Origin: Caulifigura coniformis
GTDB taxonomy: Bacteria > Planctomycetota > Planctomycetia > Planctomycetales > Planctomycetaceae
DNA length: 64,000 bases
Direction: 5' to 3'
NCBI RefSeq assembly: GCF_007745175.1
Contig: NZ_CP036271.1
Location: 2,252,154-2,316,153 of the forward strand
Positions 60,706-64,000 of this stretch are shown here, one piece after another; position 1 is the first letter of the stretch, and the number at the start of each line of letters is the position of its first letter. The notes under the pieces are model-generated. The model searched no databases and was not told the origin of the DNA. It saw nothing but the letters and a program-made list of their open reading frames with translations. The position numbers and the translations under genes are program-made.

Positions 60706-61986
60706 ATGCATCCGTCCTCACCCGACCCCCAATCTGCATTCGCGACCCGCGTCGTTTTGGAGCTTCGACAAGCGGGGGCTGATGCGTATTGGGCCGGAGG
60801 GTGTGTCCGCGACCTGCTGCGGAAGCTGCGTCCCCAGGATTACGACGTGGCCACGAGCGCCACGCCGGGCGCCGTTCGCAAGCTGTTCGGGGCGAGGCGG
60901 ACGCTCGCGGTGGGCGAGTCGTTCGGGGTGATCATCGTCCTTCCGCCGGAGGGGCTGGAACCTGTGGAAGTGGCGACCTTCCGCACGGAGGGCCCGTACA
61001 AGGACGGGCGTCGCCCGGACTCGGTGGTCTATGCGACGGCCGAAGAAGACGCGCTGCGTCGCGACTTCACGATCAACGGGATGTTTTACGACCCGGTGGA
61101 GCATCGCGTGCTCGATTTCGTCGGCGGGCAGGCGGACCTGAAAGCAGGGATCGTGCGGGCGATCGGCGACGCGCATGCGCGGATGCAGGAGGACAAGTTG
61201 CGCCTGCTCCGCGCCGTCCGCTTCACGGCGGTCCTCGATTTCCAGCTCGATCCGGGAACGGCCGAAGCCGTCAAGGCGATGTCGTCTCAGCTCTCGGTGG
61301 TGAGCGTCGAACGGATCGCGCAGGAACTCCGCAAGATGCTGCTGCACCGAAACAGGCGACGCGCCATCGAGCTGTGCCTGGAGACGGGGCTGATGGACGT
61401 CGTTCTACCAGGATGGACTGAAACGGAGCCGGCGCCCGAGGGGGCGCTCCAGGCCCTCGAGCGACTCGAGACGCCGTCCTTCGGATTGGCGCTCGCCGTT
61501 CTCATGCGGTCGCTGCCGAACCCGGAACCGAACCGTCGCAAGGCACCGGTCCCGACCGGAACCGTGCGCGGGCATTGTCACCGTCTCAAGCTGTCGACCG
61601 CGGACAGTGACAGCTGCCTGTGGCTGCATGCGCATCAACACGACCTGGACCGGATTTCGCAATTCTCGGACGCTGACCTCAAACGTCTGCTGGCCCACCC
61701 GCTGAGCGGCGAACTGCTGAAGTGGTTCTCCGTGCAGGCGGCCGTCGATGCCGACAAATCGCGGTCGCTGGCGTTTCTGACCGCGCGCTCGTCGACCTGG
61801 ACGGCCGCAGATCTTGCTCCCCCCCCGCTGATCACGGGCCAGGACATCCTGGCGCTGGGGCTGAAGCCCGGCCCGCGGTTAAAGGAACTGCTGGAGGCGA
61901 TCCGGACGGCCCAGTTGAATGGCGAGGTGGCGACGGTTGAGGAGGCGCAGTCGATGTTGCGAGCGTTAATCGGGGGGAGTTGTTAG
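60706..61986 (+). CDS. CCA-adding enzyme / poly(A) polymerase family nucleotidyltransferase
   Basis: A 426-residue nucleotidyltransferase of class II. YWAGGCVRDLLRK (motif GGxVRD, 31-36) is followed by RPQDYDVATSATPGAVR with the metal-binding D45 and D47; RRDFTINGMFYDP and EDKLRLLRAVRFTAVLDF complete the head and neck. The C-terminal ~170 residues are less conserved. It adds CCA to tRNA 3' ends or A-tails to RNA; a planctomycete with a single such gene would need CCA activity. ATG 60706 is preferred over TTG 60694. No good ribosome binding site. The C-terminus ends in LIGGSC. Confidence 0.9.
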   Translation: MHPSSPDPQSAFATRVVLELRQAGADAYWAGGCVRDLLRKLRPQDYDVATSATPGAVRKLFGARRTLAVGESFGVIIVLPPEGLEPVEVATFRTEGPYKDGRRPDSVVYATAEEDALRRDFTINGMFYDPVEHRVLDFVGGQADLKAGIVRAIGDAHARMQEDKLRLLRAVRFTAVLDFQLDPGTAEAVKAMSSQLSVVSVERIAQELRKMLLHRNRRRAIELCLETGLMDVVLPGWTETEPAPEGALQALERLETPSFGLALAVLMRSLPNPEPNRRKAPVPTGTVRGHCHRLKLSTADSDSCLWLHAHQHDLDRISQFSDADLKRLLAHPLSGELLKWFSVQAAVDADKSRSLAFLTARSSTWTAADLAPPPLITGQDILALGLKPGPRLKELLEAIRTAQLNGEVATVEEAQSMLRALIGGSC

Positions 61987-62021
61987 GTCGTCTTCTGTTC
62001 GGGGGGACGCTGGCAACGTTT

Positions 62022-62110
62022 GCGGCTTCCAAGGAACTCCGTGTGAACATTGGAGAACCAGTGGTTCATCCGACCGGCGGCTAGCGCCTTGCCGCTCACT
62101 TGAGGAAGCT
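62022..62110. repeat. Dispersed repeat A, copy 2
   Basis: Begins GCGGCTTCCAAGGAACTCCG, contains TTGGAGAACCA, and ends GCCGCTCACTTGAGGAAGCT. About nine tenths identical to 50008-50097. It is 36 bases after the CCA-type gene. Confidence 0.85.
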
Positions 62111-62113
62111 GCC

Positions 62114-62195
62114 TTGGCTCCTCATCCGGCCTTCGGCCACCTTCTCCCCGCTGGTGGGGTTTGAGAGAGAGGGGGAGTCGAGGGCGGGGAGAAGG
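62114..62195. repeat. CCGGCCTTCGGCCACC..GGGGAGAAGG repeat, copy 2
   Basis: Follows repeat A immediately. Has CATCCGGCCTTCGGCCACCT and CTCCCCG, and ends GGCGGGGAGAAGG. Confidence 0.65.
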
Positions 62196-62197
62196 AT

Positions 62198-63139
62198 TTA
62201 GTCGCTGGTGACGATGTCGAAGTGGTGGTGGGGGCGGGTGGATTTCTTTGTCGTGAGGGCAGGGCGGGACTGCCATTGCTTGAGGAGGGCGTTGGCGCGT
62301 TCGGCGTTCCATTGGCCGGCGTGGGCGTGCAGGAGATAGCGGAGCCGGAGCGGCTCAGCTTTCCGGACGATGAGCGAACCGGCGTGGCAGACCGAAGGGC
62401 TCATCCAGCCGTCGTTTCGCACGTGCCAGGTGGAGGGCGTTCGTGGATTCTGTGGATGGTCGAAGAGGGTGATTCCTTCGGGGATCGCCTCTCTCCAGCC
62501 GTCGGCGAGCCGACGGGGCATCGGGCCGGAGTAGTCCATCCATTCGGCCGGCTGGTCGAAAAGGTTTTTCTCTCCTGTCGCTCCGGTACTGCTGGTCAGT
62601 TTTCCTTCGCCGAACGCGGCCGAGATGCTGCGGGCGACACGGACGGCGAAGAAGCCGAAGTTGGTTTTCTGGAACTCGAGTTCCTCGGCCCGCGGGGTGA
62701 ACCGCGAGGTGAGTTCGATGGTGTATTCGCCGTCGGTGAGGGGGTGGATTTCGATGACGAGGTCGTGTTCGAGGAGCAACTGGGGATCGTGGCCATCGAA
62801 CCATCCGAGCTTCACGGCCGCGCGGGCGTAGTCGTCGTGATCTTCAAGGGCGACCCACTGGAGCTGGCGGATGAAGGCGGGGGAATTGTTGGCCCAGAAA
62901 TTGATTCCGAGAACCTTGTTGTGGGCGAACCAGGCGGAGTCGTGATGGTCGTGATCGGGCGCGCCGGGGTGCCCCATGCGCGTGAGTGATTCTCCCGACA
63001 CGGGCCCGTTCACTGGGAAGAGGAAGGGACGTTTCCAACGGTCGCTGAAATTCCAGGCGGCGACCTCGCGTCCCTCGATGCGAAAGCTGAAGCGGTCATC
63101 CGGAAGCGGGAGGACTTCGCAGCGGGTGATCCCGGGCAT
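62198..63139 (-). CDS. DUF6807 (PmoA-like family) protein
   Basis: A 313-residue protein. LPDDRFSFRIEGREVAAWNF, RPFLFPVNGPVSGESLTRMG, HPGAPDHDHHDSAWFAHNKV and FWANNSPA are typical of this mainly planctomycete family, sometimes named after a methane-oxygenase relative without proof of such activity. The HDHHDS cluster could bind a metal. ATG 63139 is used (GGAG about 9 bases upstream); the frame reaches 63271 without homology. No signal peptide detected from this start. The gene diverges from a TPR gene at the window end. Confidence 0.78.
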   Translation of the reverse strand: MPGITRCEVLPLPDDRFSFRIEGREVAAWNFSDRWKRPFLFPVNGPVSGESLTRMGHPGAPDHDHHDSAWFAHNKVLGINFWANNSPAFIRQLQWVALEDHDDYARAAVKLGWFDGHDPQLLLEHDLVIEIHPLTDGEYTIELTSRFTPRAEELEFQKTNFGFFAVRVARSISAAFGEGKLTSSTGATGEKNLFDQPAEWMDYSGPMPRRLADGWREAIPEGITLFDHPQNPRTPSTWHVRNDGWMSPSVCHAGSLIVRKAEPLRLRYLLHAHAGQWNAERANALLKQWQSRPALTTKKSTRPHHHFDIVTSD

Positions 63140-63303
63140 CACTGGTTCTCCGGTGAGTGAAGAGAGATGCTGCAGTTTAATGGCCGGTGGGTTGGGGGTC
63201 TTGTGGTGAAAGCGGAGGCGCACGTGGTGATGAATTGGAATCGCTGGCCACGTTTGACCGGAGGCGAACACCTTCCGCTCACACCTGCGGGGAGGAAACT
63301 CTT

Positions 63304-64000
63304 ATGACTCGTTCGATGACGCGTCGTGATGCGTGCCGCTTGATGGCTGTGACGCCGGCGATCCTGTCGCTCGGCGTCGACGTCGTGTGCGGCGCGGAGG
63401 GGGCACATCCGCTCGATGCAGCGACTCTGAAGGAGATTCGCGACGCGGCGGAGTCGGCGATCGAATCGGCTAACCGGCAGCTGGCGGCAGACCCGTCGGG
63501 CGTTGCGGCGCTCTCCAAGCGCGGGGACGCCCTGTTCACTCTCGGGCGGTTTGAAGAGGCGGTTCATGATTACGACGCGATGCTGAAGGCCGATCCTTCG
63601 CTCGATGCGTCACACTGGCGTCGCGGGATCGCCTGCTTCTATGCAGGGCGGGCGGAGGAGGGGGCGAAACAGTTCGAGCGCTATCACTCGTTCGACAACG
63701 TCGATCGGGAGAACGGCATCTGGCGGTTCCTGTGCCAGACGAAGTCGGTCGGCCTGGAGAAGGCCCGCGAGTCGCTGCTGAAGTATGAAAAGGATGATCG
63801 GGAGCCGTTCCCCGCCGTGTTCAAGCTGTTCGCGGGGACGATCACCGAACAGGAGATTCTGGAGGGGATCGCGGCGGCAAAGATTTCCGAAGCCGAGCGC
63901 CAGAGCCGGCTGTTCTACGCCGACCTGTACATCGGGCTGAACCATGCGGTTCAGGATCGGCCAGTGGAAGCGCAGGGGGCCCTCGCGCGGGCGACGAAGA
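63304..64000 (+). CDS. Secreted TPR protein (NlpI-like), 3' end outside window
   Basis: Starts at ATG 63304 with GGAGG eight bases upstream; 232 residues are visible and the frame runs off the window. The N-terminus MTRSMTRRDACRLMAVTPAI contains a twin-arginine-like RRDACR before a hydrophobic core and a Cys (VVCGAE), suggesting Tat or lipoprotein export. TPR units follow (LSKRGDALFTLGRFEEAVHD, then LDASHWRRGIACFYAGRAEE). The family resembles NlpI-like periplasmic repeat proteins; function not assigned. The opposite-strand frames in this region are shadows. Confidence 0.8.
   Translation, partial: MTRSMTRRDACRLMAVTPAILSLGVDVVCGAEGAHPLDAATLKEIRDAAESAIESANRQLAADPSGVAALSKRGDALFTLGRFEEAVHDYDAMLKADPSLDASHWRRGIACFYAGRAEEGAKQFERYHSFDNVDRENGIWRFLCQTKSVGLEKARESLLKYEKDDREPFPAVFKLFAGTITEQEILEGIAAAKISEAERQSRLFYADLYIGLNHAVQDRPVEAQGALARATK

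Overview
The window looks like chromosome from a high-GC planctomycete of the class Planctomycetia. The basis is gene content, not a database match. Typical signatures are a DUF1501 protein and a DUF1549/DUF1553 protein, an ECF sigma factor next to a giant Ser/Thr kinase with WD40 repeats, a ThuA protein, a DUF6807 protein, tetrahydromethanopterin C1 genes (a Fae homologue and Ftr) outside methanogens, and many secreted proteins of unknown role. No rRNA, tRNA, CRISPR array, phage or insertion sequence was seen. Both window edges cut through genes.

Layout. 1-6.6 kb: end of a GT39-type glycosyltransferase, a DUF2254 membrane protein, a Ycf46-like AAA+ ATPase, a doubtful small ORF, and a PqqD-M50-HlyD fusion. 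6.6-11.2 kb: minus-strand flagellar cluster in the order flgM-like, fliC, fliD, fliS. 11.3-16.1 kb: two TPR/coiled-coil proteins, a small helical protein and a sigma-54 enhancer-binding protein, possibly connected to motility. 16.2-24.1 kb: a protease-lectin-transglutaminase fusion, ThuA, Fae homologue, PL14-like protein, UbiD and an FmdB-like protein. 24.2-28.5 kb: a beta-propeller/dihaem protein, then an ahpD-ahpC pair diverging from an OxyR-type regulator. 28.5-41.7 kb: M28 peptidase, CynX-like transporter, DUF1501 and DUF1549 proteins, FAD-Rieske oxidoreductase, Ppx/GppA, and two tandem SpoU methyltransferases. 41.8-47.7 kb: response regulator-ATPase fusion, feoAB with a candidate Fur box, FHA protein, and a TPR protein with Ftr. 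48.6-56.3 kb: trans-sulfuration enzyme, BioA, a secreted protein, the DUF4130-UdgX plus radical SAM DNA-repair pair, and an ECF sigma factor. 56.4-64 kb: the WD40 kinase, a STAS protein, a CCA-adding-type enzyme, a DUF6807 protein and the start of a TPR protein.

Genes that plausibly work together are the flagellar filament set, OxyR/AhpC/AhpD (peroxide defence), FeoA/FeoB (ferrous iron uptake), the UdgX/radical SAM pair (repair), and Fae/Ftr (H4MPT-linked C1 transfer, though at separate loci). Gaps between genes carry several families of palindromic and longer dispersed repeats. By eye the plus strand changes from C-rich to G-rich at about 42-46 kb regardless of gene orientation, which could mark a replication-strand switch.

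The strongest candidates for follow-up are the UdgX/radical SAM module, the Fae homologue that appears to lack the catalytic histidine, the multidomain protease-transglutaminase fusion, the paired TGTGAC repeat arrays, and the possible skew switch.
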